A program made the translations under genes and the position numbers. Shown here one piece after another: positions 25,796 to 35,085 of a stretch of 64,000 bases of DNA (its first letter is position 1; each line of letters begins with the position of its first letter). The stretch comes from Hominifimenecus microfluidus. Lineage in GTDB: Bacteria; Bacillota; Clostridia; Lachnospirales; Lachnospiraceae. The stretch is from assembly GCA_020687485.1 (NCBI GenBank), contig JAJEQR010000013.1, positions 1-64,000 of the forward strand. The letters are read 5' to 3'. The notes beneath the pieces are model-generated. The model saw nothing but the letters and a program-made list of their open reading frames with translations. It made no database searches and was not told where the DNA came from.

Positions 25796-26794
25796 TTAGA
25801 ACTCAAACTCAAAATCAATAAATCCGCGGAGCAGGCGAATGGAAGCGTTGATATCATCCGCACTGACAATGGCATTTGGACCATGGGTATATCGAGTAAC
25901 GACCGATACCGCGCAAGCTTTTACGCCGTAATTCGAAAGGTTAATCGAGCTGGCATCCGTGCCGCCGACATAGATGACGTCCTTCTGGAAGGGAATGTTG
26001 TCTCTCTTGCAGATATTTACCATAGTCTCCACCAGGTACTCATCGCAGATGACGGAAGTATCGGAGTACTTTACGGCCGTTCCTGCGCCTACAGTATTAT
26101 TTCCTTCCAGATCGCCGGGGCGGTCCATACCGGGAGTTACGTCGACAGCAACGCCGATATCCGGCTGAATACGGGCTGCGGTCACTTTGGAGCCGCGGCA
26201 GCCGACTTCTTCCTGCACGGAGAAAACGTAGTATACATCATTATAAGCCTGTTGCTGCTGCATCAGGGTTTCCATCATCATATAGCAGCCGACACGATCG
26301 TCAATCGCCTTGGCTACGATATGATTGCCGGGGAGCTCCGCATAGCTTCCCATATAGATTGCGGTATCGCCGATATCCACATATTTCAGAACTTCTTCTT
26401 TACTGGAGAGACCGATATCCACATAGAGATTCGTGAATTTTCCTTCCAGGTTCTCCGGGCGGACACGGCTGGCAACAACACCGATGACGCCGTTCTTAAA
26501 TTGTACGCGGGACTGATAGGTGGTGTAGATCCAGGAGCAGCCGAGAGACTTCACCATGATCATGCCGTTGTCTTCCACTTTGATAACCTGAAGACCGATC
26601 TCGTCCATGTGGCCGGACAGCATGATTTTCTTCTTATGCTCGCCATAGCCTTTCTTCACCAGGATCAGATTGCCAATGGCGTCTTCAATTGCTTCGTCCG
26701 CATAAGAAGCAACACGATCTTTAATAAATTTCCGAACCTGGGATTCATATCCACTGGGACCAAAAAGTTGAGTTAATTCTTCGAATAACTTCAT
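25796..26794 (-). CDS. M42-family metallo-aminopeptidase
   Basis: This 332-residue protein is an M42 peptidase, a cytoplasmic di-metal aminopeptidase that assembles into tetrahedral dodecamers and trims peptides. Metal ligands and catalytic residues are visible. His and Asp are in SGHMDEIG (near residue 62), Asp in KAIDDRVG (near 172), the catalytic Glu pair in VQEEVGCRG (near 204), Asp in VAVDVTPG and the terminal His in YTHGPNA (near 305). The start at 26794 opens the standard MKLFEELTQLFGPSG N-terminus; the longer frame adds 16 non-family residues. It stands alone. Confidence 0.92.
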   Translation of the reverse strand: MKLFEELTQLFGPSGYESQVRKFIKDRVASYADEAIEDAIGNLILVKKGYGEHKKKIMLSGHMDEIGLQVIKVEDNGMIMVKSLGCSWIYTTYQSRVQFKNGVIGVVASRVRPENLEGKFTNLYVDIGLSSKEEVLKYVDIGDTAIYMGSYAELPGNHIVAKAIDDRVGCYMMMETLMQQQQAYNDVYYVFSVQEEVGCRGSKVTAARIQPDIGVAVDVTPGMDRPGDLEGNNTVGAGTAVKYSDTSVICDEYLVETMVNICKRDNIPFQKDVIYVGGTDASSINLSNYGVKACAVSVVTRYTHGPNAIVSADDINASIRLLRGFIDFEFEF

Positions 26795-26967
26795 AGTATT
26801 GTTGTAACCCCTTTCTGTAAAGTGAATGCACAGAACATTCATATTTTAGCACAAAAAAGATGCAATATCTACTACTATTGGGAAATGTATTTTACAAAAA
26901 TGACGGTGATTGCGATTTGTTCCCTGTCTGGCTTCTCATACATTTGGAAAAGGAAGGGAAATTTTAC

Positions 26968-26996
26968 TTGACGTTTTCCGAGGAAAGTGCTAGACT
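26968..26996 (+). promoter_or_regulatory. Sigma-A promoter of the trp operon
   Basis: TTGACG (26968-26973) and TAGACT (26991-26996) are 17 bases apart, with an extended TGC just before the -10. Transcription is predicted to start near 27003, placing the whole T-box in the leader. Confidence 0.75.
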
Positions 26997-27002
26997 ATCA
27001 GA

Positions 27003-27408
27003 CATAAGAACGAAGAACAAGAGAAAATCGACGAACAAGAAGAGTACTGTTAAAAGGTTCTTTACAGAGAGTCGGCGGCGCTGAGAGTCGACATGGTACG
27101 TTAACAGGAATGGGTTTGGGAGATGCCAGGTGAAAGATTTACAGTAGCCGGAGCCGTGTCCTCACGTTACAGGGGTCGGATATCGAGGCGTATGCCTCCG
27201 TATCAGAAGAGTTCATACAGAATGGGTGGCTGGAATTTTCCGATTTTGGAAGATTCCTTTTTTTGTATCTGGAACCGGCGGAAGCAATGGAGAACGGATC
27301 GGTGTACAGGTTCCAGGGCTGTATGAAGAAGAAGGGTGGCACCGCGAGATACTCGCCCCTGATGGATTTCCTCCAAGGTATTGAGGAGATTGATCAGGGG
27401 CGTTTTTT
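27003..27408 (+). promoter_or_regulatory. tRNA-Trp T-box leader controlling trpEGCFBAD
   Basis: This leader RNA senses uncharged tRNA-Trp. The stem I specifier loop is well formed. AGTA (27043-27046) faces GAA (27108-27110) across a perfect CTGTTAA/TTAACAG stem (27047-27053 with 27101-27107). The next codon after GAA is TGG (27111-27113), the tryptophan specifier. The distal stem I carries the AGAGAGTC and GCTGAGAGTC elements. The conserved T-box AGGGTGGCACCGCG lies at 27333-27346; its TGGC can pair with the GCCA end of tRNA-Trp. A competing terminator follows at 27354-27408. Uncharged tRNA-Trp should favour the antiterminator and switch the operon on. Confidence 0.93.
27354..27408 (+). terminator. 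Regulated terminator of the Trp T-box
   Basis: CGCCCCTGAT (27354-27363) pairs with ATCAGGGGCG (27393-27402), with an inner TCCTC/GAGGA stem, and is followed by a run of six T. It is mutually exclusive with the antiterminator that uses the T-box sequence just upstream. Confidence 0.9.
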
Positions 27409-27453
27409 AATAAGAGCCCTGACAGTTACAAAAATTGAAAGGAATTGAAATCT

Positions 27454-28866
27454 ATGGAGAAGCGAATTTACCGGGTATACCGAAAGACCGTCAGCATTGT
27501 AAATGAAACTGCAATCACGATGTACCGCAACCTGGTCGGAGACCGAACCGGATTTTTACTGGAAAGTTATGATAAGAACTATGACCGATTTACCCTTATG
27601 GGAGCGGAGCCAGAAGAAATGATTACCTGCCGGGACGGTGCGCTGGTGATCCGCCGCCAGGATAGCAGCGAGACAGTATGCGAGGGGAATCCGCTGGATG
27701 CGCTGAAAGCGTACTATAGCTCTTTCGAAATTCGCAGCGAAGGCGGCGAGCTTCCTTTCACCGGCGGCCTGGTCGGAAGCCTCGGCTACGATTTTATTCG
27801 TTACACGGAGGATCTTCCGGACAATAACCCCGATGAGATTGGAATCGCGGATATCCAGCTGATGCTGATGAAAGAGTTCCTGGTAGCCGATTACGAAGCT
27901 GAGACACTGACGGCAATTATTCTGGAGGCCGACGACCGGGATGGAAAGCAGAGAGCAGCAGCCAAAGCGGATGAGCTTCTAACCATTGTTCGCCGCAAAT
28001 CCAGAGAGGAGCGTCCGGCGTTCCATCACGACGGCGTGATCGTAAAGAAATCCGATACGTTGGAGGAGTACAGTGAGAAGGTCGAGAAAATCCGCCACTA
28101 CATTCGCGAGGGAGATATCTTCCAGACGGTGCTTTCTCAGCGCTGGACCATCCGCACAGAGCAGGATGGCTTCGAACTGTATCAGGAGCTTCGCGAGCTG
28201 AACCCCTCGCCTTACCTGTATTACTTTAATTTCAGTGAGTTCGAGATCATCGGAAGCTCACCGGAGATGATTGTAAAGCAGAGCGGCAACCGCGTATATA
28301 CCTGCCCGATTGCGGGAACCCGTCCGCGCGGCAAGACGCCGGAGGAGGATGAGGCGTTGCAGAAGGAACTCTTAAGCGACGAGAAAGAGCGTGCCGAGCA
28401 TGTCATGCTGGTGGATCTGGCGAGAAACGACATGGGTCGGATCGCCGAGTTTGGCAGCGTGAAGGTCAGCCGCTTCATGGATGTGCAGCTGTATTCCCAT
28501 GTGATGCACATTGTATCTTTGGTGGAAGGCAAGAAAAAAGGTGAGTATCATCCGCTGGATCTGGTATCCTCCTTCCTGCCTGCCGGAACCTTAAGCGGGG
28601 CGCCGAAGATCCGCGCGATGGAGATCATCGACGAGCTGGAGACGGTACGCCGCGGGCTGTACGGCGGAGCGACCGGATATCTGGATTTTAACGGAAACAT
28701 GGACTTCTGCATTACGATTCGCACGATGATCAAGAAAGCGAAGGAAGTATATCTGCAGGCCGGAGCCGGTATCGTAGCTGATTCCGTACCAGAGAAGGAA
28801 TATCAGGAATGCTGCAATAAGGTAATGGCACTGGCGAAGACGCTGGTAGAGGAGGAAAACTTATGA
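27454..28866 (+). CDS. trpE: Anthranilate synthase component I
   Basis: TrpE makes anthranilate from chorismate and ammonia supplied by TrpG, the first step of tryptophan synthesis. The 470-residue protein has the LLES motif (residues 35-38) that forms the tryptophan feedback site. It also has the chorismate-binding core: EIIGSSPEM near residue 262, PIAGTRPRG near 286, and DLARNDMGR and AGTLSGAPKIRAME further on. The ATG at 27454 with AAAGGA ten bases upstream is preferred over a TTG at 27445. It is the first gene behind the T-box and overlaps trpG by ATGA. Confidence 0.95.
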   Translation: MEKRIYRVYRKTVSIVNETAITMYRNLVGDRTGFLLESYDKNYDRFTLMGAEPEEMITCRDGALVIRRQDSSETVCEGNPLDALKAYYSSFEIRSEGGELPFTGGLVGSLGYDFIRYTEDLPDNNPDEIGIADIQLMLMKEFLVADYEAETLTAIILEADDRDGKQRAAAKADELLTIVRRKSREERPAFHHDGVIVKKSDTLEEYSEKVEKIRHYIREGDIFQTVLSQRWTIRTEQDGFELYQELRELNPSPYLYYFNFSEFEIIGSSPEMIVKQSGNRVYTCPIAGTRPRGKTPEEDEALQKELLSDEKERAEHVMLVDLARNDMGRIAEFGSVKVSRFMDVQLYSHVMHIVSLVEGKKKGEYHPLDLVSSFLPAGTLSGAPKIRAMEIIDELETVRRGLYGGATGYLDFNGNMDFCITIRTMIKKAKEVYLQAGAGIVADSVPEKEYQECCNKVMALAKTLVEEENL

Positions 28867-29432
28867 TTCTCATGATTGATAATTACGATTCTTTTGTATA
28901 TAACCTGTACCAGTATATCGGAATCTTCGACAGCGATATCCGCGTGATCCGGAATGATAAGCTGACGCTGGAGGATATTCACCGCATGGCTCCGGAGCGG
29001 ATCGTGCTGTCCCCCGGACCGAAGGCACCGAAGGATGCGGGCATCTGTCTCGATGTGGTAAAAGAGTTTCAGGATAAGATCCCGATCCTCGGCATCTGCC
29101 TGGGACATCAGACGATCGGCCAGGCGCTGGGCGCCACCGTCAGCTACGCGAAGGAGCTGTATCATGGCAAGCAGTCGCTGATCTACCACAAGGGCAACAG
29201 CATCTTCACCGATATTGACAGCCCGATCAAGGTGGCACGCTATCATTCCCTTTCCGTTCTGAAGGAAGGACTTCCGGACTGCCTGGAGGTGCTGGCGGAG
29301 ACGGACGACGGCGAGATCATGGCGATGCGTCACCGCGAATACCCGGTGGTAGGCATGCAGTTTCATCCTGAATCCATCTACACGCAGCATGGAAAACGCA
29401 TGATTGAAAACTTTTTAAGAGGAGTCATCTAA
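28863..29432 (+). CDS. trpG: Anthranilate synthase component II (glutamine amidotransferase)
   Basis: This 189-residue class I glutamine amidotransferase supplies ammonia to TrpE. The nucleophilic Cys is in GICLGHQTIG, with the catalytic His and Glu in QFHPESIYT. LSPGPKAP matches TrpG/PabA proteins. It stands alone rather than being fused to trpD. Start overlap with trpE indicates coupled translation, fitting a 1:1 complex. Confidence 0.95.
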   Translation: MILMIDNYDSFVYNLYQYIGIFDSDIRVIRNDKLTLEDIHRMAPERIVLSPGPKAPKDAGICLDVVKEFQDKIPILGICLGHQTIGQALGATVSYAKELYHGKQSLIYHKGNSIFTDIDSPIKVARYHSLSVLKEGLPDCLEVLAETDDGEIMAMRHREYPVVGMQFHPESIYTQHGKRMIENFLRGVI

Positions 29433-29435
29433 AAA

Positions 29436-30221
29436 ATGATTTTAGACGAAATTGTAAGAGATAAAAAGAAACGCCTGGAGGAAGACAAGGCGAAAGCTTC
29501 TCTGGAGCAGGTGAAAGAACAGGCGCTTGCCTGCACCAGACCGACGGCCGGCTTTTATGAAGCCATGGCGAAGGATGGACTCTCCATCATCGGAGAATTC
29601 AAGAAAGCAAGCCCCAGCCTCGGTGTGATTGCGAATCCGATCTCCCTTCCGGAGCGGATTGCGGCATACAGCGAATCGGTGGATGCGATTTCCTGTCTCA
29701 CGGAGCAGGATCATTTCCACGGAAGCGCGGAATATCTGAAAGAGATCCGGGAGATGACAACGCTTCCGATTCTCCGCAAGGATTTCACGATTGATCCATA
29801 TCAGATCTACGAGGCAAGGATTATCGGAGCTGACGCGATTCTTCTGATCGCAGCTATCCTGAATGATGAGCAGTTAAAAGAATACCGTGAACTGGCGGAA
29901 TCCCTGCAGTTGGACGCGCTGGTGGAGGTTCATGATGAGGAAGAGATGCAGCGGGCGATCGGCTCCGGAGCGAAGATCCTCGGAGTGAATAACCGGAACC
30001 TGAAAGATTTCACGATTGATCTTCACAATACCGGCCGCCTGGCGCCGATGGTGCCGGAAGGATGCCTGCTGATTGCAGAGAGCGGAATTCTGGGAGATGA
30101 GGATGTTCGCTACCTGAAGGAAACCGGAGCGAACGGCTTCCTGATCGGACGGGCTCTGATGGAATCGGAGAATCCGAAGCAGGTGGCGCTCCACTGGAAG
30201 AGGGTGTACCGGGAAGCATGA
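29436..30221 (+). CDS. trpC: Indole-3-glycerol-phosphate synthase
   Basis: The 261-residue TIM barrel closes the indole ring from carboxyphenylamino-deoxyribulose phosphate. The active-site series is visible. EFKKASPS carries the catalytic Lys, LPILRKDF the second Lys, then LLIAA, LVEVHDEEE, GVNNRNLKDF and IAESGI with the phosphate-binding GFLIGRALM. In most Firmicutes trpD precedes trpC; here trpC directly follows trpG by three bases. It overlaps trpF by four bases. Confidence 0.95.
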   Translation: MILDEIVRDKKKRLEEDKAKASLEQVKEQALACTRPTAGFYEAMAKDGLSIIGEFKKASPSLGVIANPISLPERIAAYSESVDAISCLTEQDHFHGSAEYLKEIREMTTLPILRKDFTIDPYQIYEARIIGADAILLIAAILNDEQLKEYRELAESLQLDALVEVHDEEEMQRAIGSGAKILGVNNRNLKDFTIDLHNTGRLAPMVPEGCLLIAESGILGDEDVRYLKETGANGFLIGRALMESENPKQVALHWKRVYREA

Positions 30222-30874
30222 AGCAAAGCAGTATGCCGAAAATCAAGGTCTGCGGGCTGACCCGCCCGGAGGAAGCCGGGATGCTTGCGAGAAACCGAAT
30301 CGAATACGCCGGGATGGTACTTTTCTATCCGAAGAGTAAGCGGAACATAACGGTGAAGCGGGCTGCGGAGATTCTGATGGTCCTGCCGGAGGAAATTCAT
30401 TCGGTAGCGGTAACGGTAAGTCCCACGCCGGAGCAGGCGGAGATCCTACAGGAGCTTGGATTTCATTATCTGCAGGTACACGGCGAGTTGAGAAAAGACA
30501 CCATAGATGTCTGCCGGATTCCGATTCTCCGGGCCTATAACATCACGAAGGCTCCGGTATCAGCGGAGGAGCATGAAGCAATCGCCGGATATGTCCTGGA
30601 TGGGGCGATACCCGGAAGCGGAAAGCCGTTCGACTGGGAGCTGAATCAGAAGCTTCCCTTTGACCGGACGGGGCGCCTTTTCCTCCTGGCAGGCGGCCTG
30701 AATGAGGACAATGTCGCGGAAGGAATCCACTGCTTCCATCCGGATATTGTGGATATCAGCAGTAGCGTCGAAGGTGATAGTGGAAAAGACGAGAAAAAGA
30801 TCCGCCGCTTCGCCGAAGCAGTGCGGCAGACAGCGACAAATAGAAATACGAATAACGAAAATATTGAGAAATAA
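30218..30874 (+). CDS. trpF: Phosphoribosylanthranilate isomerase
   Basis: TrpF performs the Amadori rearrangement of phosphoribosylanthranilate. The 218-residue barrel has [11 protein letters not shown] with the catalytic Cys near residue 12, FYPKSKRNI in place of the usual SPRxV phosphate loop, LQVHGEL, and the terminal [10 protein letters not shown] and [20 protein letters not shown]. The late Asp is in [11 protein letters not shown]. The ATG at 30218 is coupled to the trpC stop; an internal ATG at 30233 is also possible. Confidence 0.93.
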   Translation: MKQSSMPKIKVCGLTRPEEAGMLARNRIEYAGMVLFYPKSKRNITVKRAAEILMVLPEEIHSVAVTVSPTPEQAEILQELGFHYLQVHGELRKDTIDVCRIPILRAYNITKAPVSAEEHEAIAGYVLDGAIPGSGKPFDWELNQKLPFDRTGRLFLLAGGLNEDNVAEGIHCFHPDIVDISSSVEGDSGKDEKKIRRFAEAVRQTATNRNTNNENIEK

Positions 30875-30878
30875 CAGC

Positions 30879-30899
30879 GTTCCCTGCGGCGCAGGGAAC
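30879..30899 (+). other. Intercistronic hairpin between trpF and trpB
   Basis: GTTCCCTGC (30879-30887) and GCAGGGAAC (30891-30899) form a nine-base perfect stem with a three-base loop and no T-run. It may tune trpB/trpA expression through RNA processing or stability. Confidence 0.65.
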
Positions 30900-30921
30900 C
30901 CAGAAAGGAAATGATACGAAT

Positions 30922-32106
30922 ATGAAGAACAGCTATTATGGAGAATTTGGCGGCCAGTACGTGGCTGAGTCCCTGATGAATCCTCTGGCGGAAGTCGAGA
31001 AAGCCTTCAACGAAGCGATGCAGGATCCGAAATTTATCGAAGAATATAATTATTATCTGAAGGAGTATGTCGGAAGAGAGACTCCTCTGTACCTGGCTGA
31101 GCGCCTGAGCGAGAAGTACGGCACGAAGATTTATCTGAAGAGAGAAGATCTGAACCATACGGGCGCGCACAAGATCAATAACGTTATCGGTCAGATTCTT
31201 CTGGCAAAGCGCATGGGCAAGACCAAGGTCATTGCGGAGACCGGAGCCGGTCAGCACGGTGTGGCAACTGCAACCGGAGCAGCCCTTTTCAACATGGAAT
31301 GCACCGTATACATGGGAGCGGAGGATATCGAGCGCCAGGCGCTGAATGTATTCCGCATGAAGCTTCTGGGAGCGGAAGTGGTCAGCGTAACCTCCGGCAG
31401 CAACACCCTGAAGGATGCAACCAACGAAGCCATCCGCACCTGGGCGAAGCGCGCTGAGGATACCTTCTATATCATCGGTTCTGCCGTAGGCCCTCATCCC
31501 TACCCGAAGATGGTAAAGGAATTCCAGAGCGTTATCAGCCGTGAGGCTCGCCGCCAGTTCCTGGAGAAGGAAGGAAAGCTTCCGGATGTCGTTATGGCCT
31601 GCGTCGGCGGCGGTTCCAACTCCATCGGTATGTTCGCGGACTTCATCAACGATCCGGAAGTGAAACTGATCGGCGTGGAGGCAGCCGGACTTGGTATCGA
31701 GACCGGTAAGCACGCCAGCGCCATGGCGGAAGGAAAGCCTGGCGTACTGCATGGCATGCGTTCCTACCTGCTGCAGGATGACGACGGAAACATTCAGCTG
31801 GCACACTCCATTTCCGCCGGACTGGATTATCCCGGCGTCGGACCGGAGCATGCATATCTCAGAGACAGCGGCCGCGCACAATACGTATCGGTTACGGATG
31901 CGGAAGCCATGGACGCCCTCGCAGAGCTCTGCAAGCTGGAGGGAATCATTCCCGCTATCGAGAGCGCACATGCACTGGCTTATGCCTTCAAGCAGGCGAA
32001 GACCATGACGAAGGATCAGGCGATGATCGTATGCCTGTCCGGCAGAGGCGACAAGGATGTACATACCGTAGAGAGTTATTTCTCCGGCAAAGGATATATG
32101 AACTAG
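30922..32106 (+). CDS. trpB: Tryptophan synthase beta chain
   Basis: This 394-residue PLP enzyme condenses indole with serine. The N-terminal [10 protein letters not shown] segment is typical. The PLP lysine is in [10 protein letters not shown] (near residue 87), the carboxylate-binding loop is [10 protein letters not shown] (near 109), and the phosphate cradle is [10 protein letters not shown] (near 230). The closing SGRGDKD motif is present. Its length is standard for the TrpB1 type that pairs with TrpA. It follows the intercistronic hairpin and precedes trpA by 15 bases. Confidence 0.96.
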   Translation: MKNSYYGEFGGQYVAESLMNPLAEVEKAFNEAMQDPKFIEEYNYYLKEYVGRETPLYLAERLSEKYGTKIYLKREDLNHTGAHKINNVIGQILLAKRMGKTKVIAETGAGQHGVATATGAALFNMECTVYMGAEDIERQALNVFRMKLLGAEVVSVTSGSNTLKDATNEAIRTWAKRAEDTFYIIGSAVGPHPYPKMVKEFQSVISREARRQFLEKEGKLPDVVMACVGGGSNSIGMFADFINDPEVKLIGVEAAGLGIETGKHASAMAEGKPGVLHGMRSYLLQDDDGNIQLAHSISAGLDYPGVGPEHAYLRDSGRAQYVSVTDAEAMDALAELCKLEGIIPAIESAHALAYAFKQAKTMTKDQAMIVCLSGRGDKDVHTVESYFSGKGYMN

Positions 32107-32121
32107 GGAGGAGTGAAGAAG

Positions 32122-32913
32122 ATGAACCGAATTGAGAAAAGAATGCAGGAGTTACAGCAGCGCGGCGAGAAGGCGCTGATCACTTATATCACAGCCGGAC
32201 TTCCGGATATGGAAGGCACGAAGAAGCTGATTCGCGCACAGGAGGAAGCCGGCGTAGACGTCGTGGAGCTGGGAATCCCTTTCTCTGATCCCGTGGCGGA
32301 CGGCCCTGTGATTCAGGACGCTTCCTATCGCTCCATCCTGAAGGGCACCACGCTCCGCAAGGTGTTGGCGATGGTGAAGGAGCTTCGCGCCGAGGGCTGC
32401 GAGCAGCCGCTGATCTTCATGATGTATTACAACACGGTCATGAGCTATGGCGTACAGAACTTCGCGGATGCCTGCGTGGAAATCGGAATCGACGGTCTGA
32501 TTATTCCCGATCTGCCGATGGAAGAGCAGGGCGAACTGAAGGAGGCTCTGGCTGGACGCGAGGAGACGGTAATCATTCCGTTGGTATCACCGGTATCGGG
32601 CGACCGTATTCCGAAGCTGGTTGGCGATGCAAAGGGGTTCGTGTACTGCGTATCTTCCATGGGCGTTACTGGCAACGGCGGACAGTTCCATGCGCATGTG
32701 GCTGAGTACCTGAAGCAGGTAAAGGCAGTATCCCCGATCCCTGTAATGATGGGATTTGGTATCCGTACCGCCGCCGATGTGCTTCCGGTGAAGGATGTCA
32801 TCGACGGAGCAATCGTCGGAAGTCACTTCATCCAGTTGATGGAAGAAAGTGGATACGACACGGAGAAAGCGAAGGAATATATTCGTACCTTTAAGACAGA
32901 GCTGAACGCATAG
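32122..32913 (+). CDS. trpA: Tryptophan synthase alpha chain
   Basis: TrpA cleaves indole-glycerol phosphate and passes indole to TrpB. The 263-residue barrel has the catalytic Glu in VVELGIPFSDP (near residue 46) and the catalytic Asp in PDLPMEE-type context. FVYCVSSMGVTG and GFGIRTAADV are the later phosphate-loop motifs. The ATG at 32122 sits eight bases after GGGAGGAG; a GTG at 32113 lies inside that ribosome site. Its last 12 bases recur at 32946-32957. Confidence 0.95.
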   Translation: MNRIEKRMQELQQRGEKALITYITAGLPDMEGTKKLIRAQEEAGVDVVELGIPFSDPVADGPVIQDASYRSILKGTTLRKVLAMVKELRAEGCEQPLIFMMYYNTVMSYGVQNFADACVEIGIDGLIIPDLPMEEQGELKEALAGREETVIIPLVSPVSGDRIPKLVGDAKGFVYCVSSMGVTGNGGQFHAHVAEYLKQVKAVSPIPVMMGFGIRTAADVLPVKDVIDGAIVGSHFIQLMEESGYDTEKAKEYIRTFKTELNA

Positions 32914-32979
32914 TAAGAATAAGGAATAGTAAGAGCAGGAAAGAACTGAACGCATAGAAAGGCGCGGAAGGAAACGAAA

Positions 32980-33987
32980 ATGGAAATGAAAGAAATCTTA
33001 AACAAGCTGGTAGCAGGGAGGAATCTTACTTTAGAAGAAACAAAAGAAGCGGCGGAGATCATTCTCGGCGGTAATGCCACGGATGTTCAGACAGCATGCT
33101 TCCTTACAGCTCTTCGTATGAAGGGTGAGACAGTCGATGAAATCGTAGGCTGCGCCAGCGTTCTCGGCGAGAAGGCCATGAAAATCCATCCGAAGGTAGA
33201 TTCTTATGTAGATATTGTAGGAACCGGCGGCGATGGAAGCAACTCCTTCAATATTTCGACCACATCTGCGTTCATTATTGCGGCTGCCGGACTTCCTGTA
33301 GCTAAGCACGGCAACCGTGCGATTTCCAGCCGCAGCGGTGCCGGCGATATGCTGGAGGCGCTGGGCCTGAATCTTAATCATACCCCTGTGGAAGTTGAGA
33401 AGCAGATCGAGGACGTCGGTATTGGTTTCATGTTTGCGCCGGTATTTAACCCGTCCATGAAATATGTTGGTCCGGCCCGCTCCCAGATGGGAATCCGTAC
33501 CGTATTCAATATCCTTGGCCCGCTGGCAAATCCCTCCGGCGCACCGCTCAACATGATTGGTGTGTATAATCCGGATATGACAGAGACGATTGCGAACGTT
33601 ATCCTGCAGCTCGGCAAGGTAAAGCGTGGAATGGTATTCAGCGCTGCGGATTACATGGATGAGCTCTCTGTATGCACCGAGACTACCGTGTCTGAGATTC
33701 GCGACGGAAAGGTAACCACCTATACGATCACTCCAGAGCAATTCGGCTTCCACCGCGCTAAGCCCGAGGATATCAAGGGCGGCACCGGTGCGGAGAACGC
33801 GGAGATCGCGAAGCGTATCCTCACCGGCGAGCAGGGCCCGAAGAGAGACATCGTACTCTTAAACTCCGGTATGACCCTATATGTCGGCGGCAAAGCGCAG
33901 ACGCCGGAGGAAGGCGTCCAGCTTGCGGCAGAGATGATCGACAGCGGAAAGGCAATCAAGAAGCTGGAGGAAATGATTGCATATTGA
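32980..33987 (+). CDS. trpD: Anthranilate phosphoribosyltransferase
   Basis: TrpD transfers phosphoribosyl from PRPP to anthranilate, the second pathway step. The 335-residue protein has DIVGTGGDGSNSFNIST (near residue 74) for PRPP binding. KHGNRAISSRSGAGD follows near residue 104, with LGPLANPS and the MDELSVC segment further on. It lies last in the operon, 66 bases after trpA, instead of between trpG and trpC. It is preceded by AAGGAAACGAAA as ribosome site, and an alternative ATG lies six bases downstream. Confidence 0.95.
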   Translation: MEMKEILNKLVAGRNLTLEETKEAAEIILGGNATDVQTACFLTALRMKGETVDEIVGCASVLGEKAMKIHPKVDSYVDIVGTGGDGSNSFNISTTSAFIIAAAGLPVAKHGNRAISSRSGAGDMLEALGLNLNHTPVEVEKQIEDVGIGFMFAPVFNPSMKYVGPARSQMGIRTVFNILGPLANPSGAPLNMIGVYNPDMTETIANVILQLGKVKRGMVFSAADYMDELSVCTETTVSEIRDGKVTTYTITPEQFGFHRAKPEDIKGGTGAENAEIAKRILTGEQGPKRDIVLLNSGMTLYVGGKAQTPEEGVQLAAEMIDSGKAIKKLEEMIAY

Positions 33988-34056
33988 ATTCTTCTTTCGT
34001 ATTCGATATTTCTTTACTCTGTTATATGAATTCCCACAACGGTTATAATTAGAAAC

Positions 34057-34090
34057 AGCCGCTCACTATGGCGATAGTGGGCGGCTTATT
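34057..34090. terminator. Terminator of the trp operon, shared with the convergent lysR gene
   Basis: AGCCGCTCACTAT (34057-34069) pairs with ATAGTGGGCGGCT (34074-34086) with one G-U pair and a GGCG loop; TTATTAAAAATT follows. It lies between convergent stop codons at 33987 and 34119. Confidence 0.75.
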
Positions 34091-34118
34091 AAAAATTCAG
34101 GTAACGATTCAGGCCAAT

Positions 34119-35039
34119 TTATCCTCTGGAAAGCAGAAATTGTTCCATTGAGAAATTCGGATTGAGTTCCTGAATTTCCTCTGTGTCAAGAAGTTCAGAC
34201 AGGAATACTTTAGAAATCTCAGAAAGTGTTTTACTGGATGGAATCGTAAGCACAATATCTCGCTGGTGCGTGGAGGACAGTGTAAAGGCACGGTATTCTC
34301 CGATTCGGGTAAATGTGATGGCATCACACTCTGGAACAACAGATACGAAAGGGCTTTCGCGCAAAATTGCCAGAAGGACGGCACGCTCGTTAGTAACACA
34401 GGCAACTTTTGGAGAAAAACCAGCTTTCTCGCAGATTCTGTAACCGGGCGGGAGTATATTCGCGTTGGGAGTGACGAAAACAAATGTCTCATCTTTCAGC
34501 ATATCAAGCGTAACGGAAGAGCATTCTGCCAGCGGGTGATGAGAAGACATCAGGATACAGTGCTTTTCGTGATCCAGAATCAGCCTTGGACCGGGGTGAG
34601 AGCCGGGTTCTTCCGCGAGAATAAAGAAATCCAGAATCTCAGGGTTCAGAGAGGTCATACTGACAGCGTTCTTAAAGGAAATCAAAACATCTGGGTACCG
34701 GTCGAGAAAACGTGCGATAAAGGCAGATAGTTTGAGCTCACTTTTTTCGCCTCCGATGTATATTTTTTGAGTCTTTCCGGAAGCAAGGCGATTTCGGTTC
34801 TGCTGATTTCGGTTCAGAAGTTCGAACATGGAATTAATATCACGCAGAAAATTCTGCCCGTTCTCATTCAATACAATACTTTTGCCTTTTCGATCAAACA
34901 GTTCAATTCCCAATTCTTCTTCCAGGTGTCGGATGGCGGTACTCAAAGATGGCTGAGAGACATGAAGAATCTCAGCGGTTCGGGTAATATTCTGGTATTT
35001 GGCAACTTCCTGAAAATATTTTAATTGCAGTAGATTCAT
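34119..35039 (-). CDS. LysR-family transcriptional regulator
   Basis: This is a 306-residue LysR-type regulator. The N-terminal winged helix-turn-helix is clear (QLKYFQEVAKYQNITRTAEIL, SQPSLSTAIRHLEEELG, ELFDRKGK). A two-lobed PBP2-type effector domain follows from about residue 90. The start at 35039 is preferred because AAGGAAA lies just upstream and the family N-terminus begins there. It is transcribed divergently from the hydrolase and transporter genes at 35.3-38.3 kb and, as is usual for LysR proteins, probably controls them. The effector is unknown. Confidence 0.88.
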   Translation of the reverse strand: MNLLQLKYFQEVAKYQNITRTAEILHVSQPSLSTAIRHLEEELGIELFDRKGKSIVLNENGQNFLRDINSMFELLNRNQQNRNRLASGKTQKIYIGGEKSELKLSAFIARFLDRYPDVLISFKNAVSMTSLNPEILDFFILAEEPGSHPGPRLILDHEKHCILMSSHHPLAECSSVTLDMLKDETFVFVTPNANILPPGYRICEKAGFSPKVACVTNERAVLLAILRESPFVSVVPECDAITFTRIGEYRAFTLSSTHQRDIVLTIPSSKTLSEISKVFLSELLDTEEIQELNPNFSMEQFLLSRG

Positions 35040-35085
35040 AAAAATTTCCTTTTTTGCAGTGTAGTTAAGGCTCTCTTTCCTCTTC

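Noticed and set aside
26860-27326. Short open frames in the trp leader that could be a leader peptide
   Set aside because: They carry no run of tryptophan codons and overlap T-box structural elements. Control by tRNA-Trp T-box explains the region without a peptide.
30646-32064. A 472-codon minus-strand frame across trpF and trpB
   Set aside because: It is a shadow of conserved trpB codons; the plus-strand genes have all catalytic motifs and operon context.
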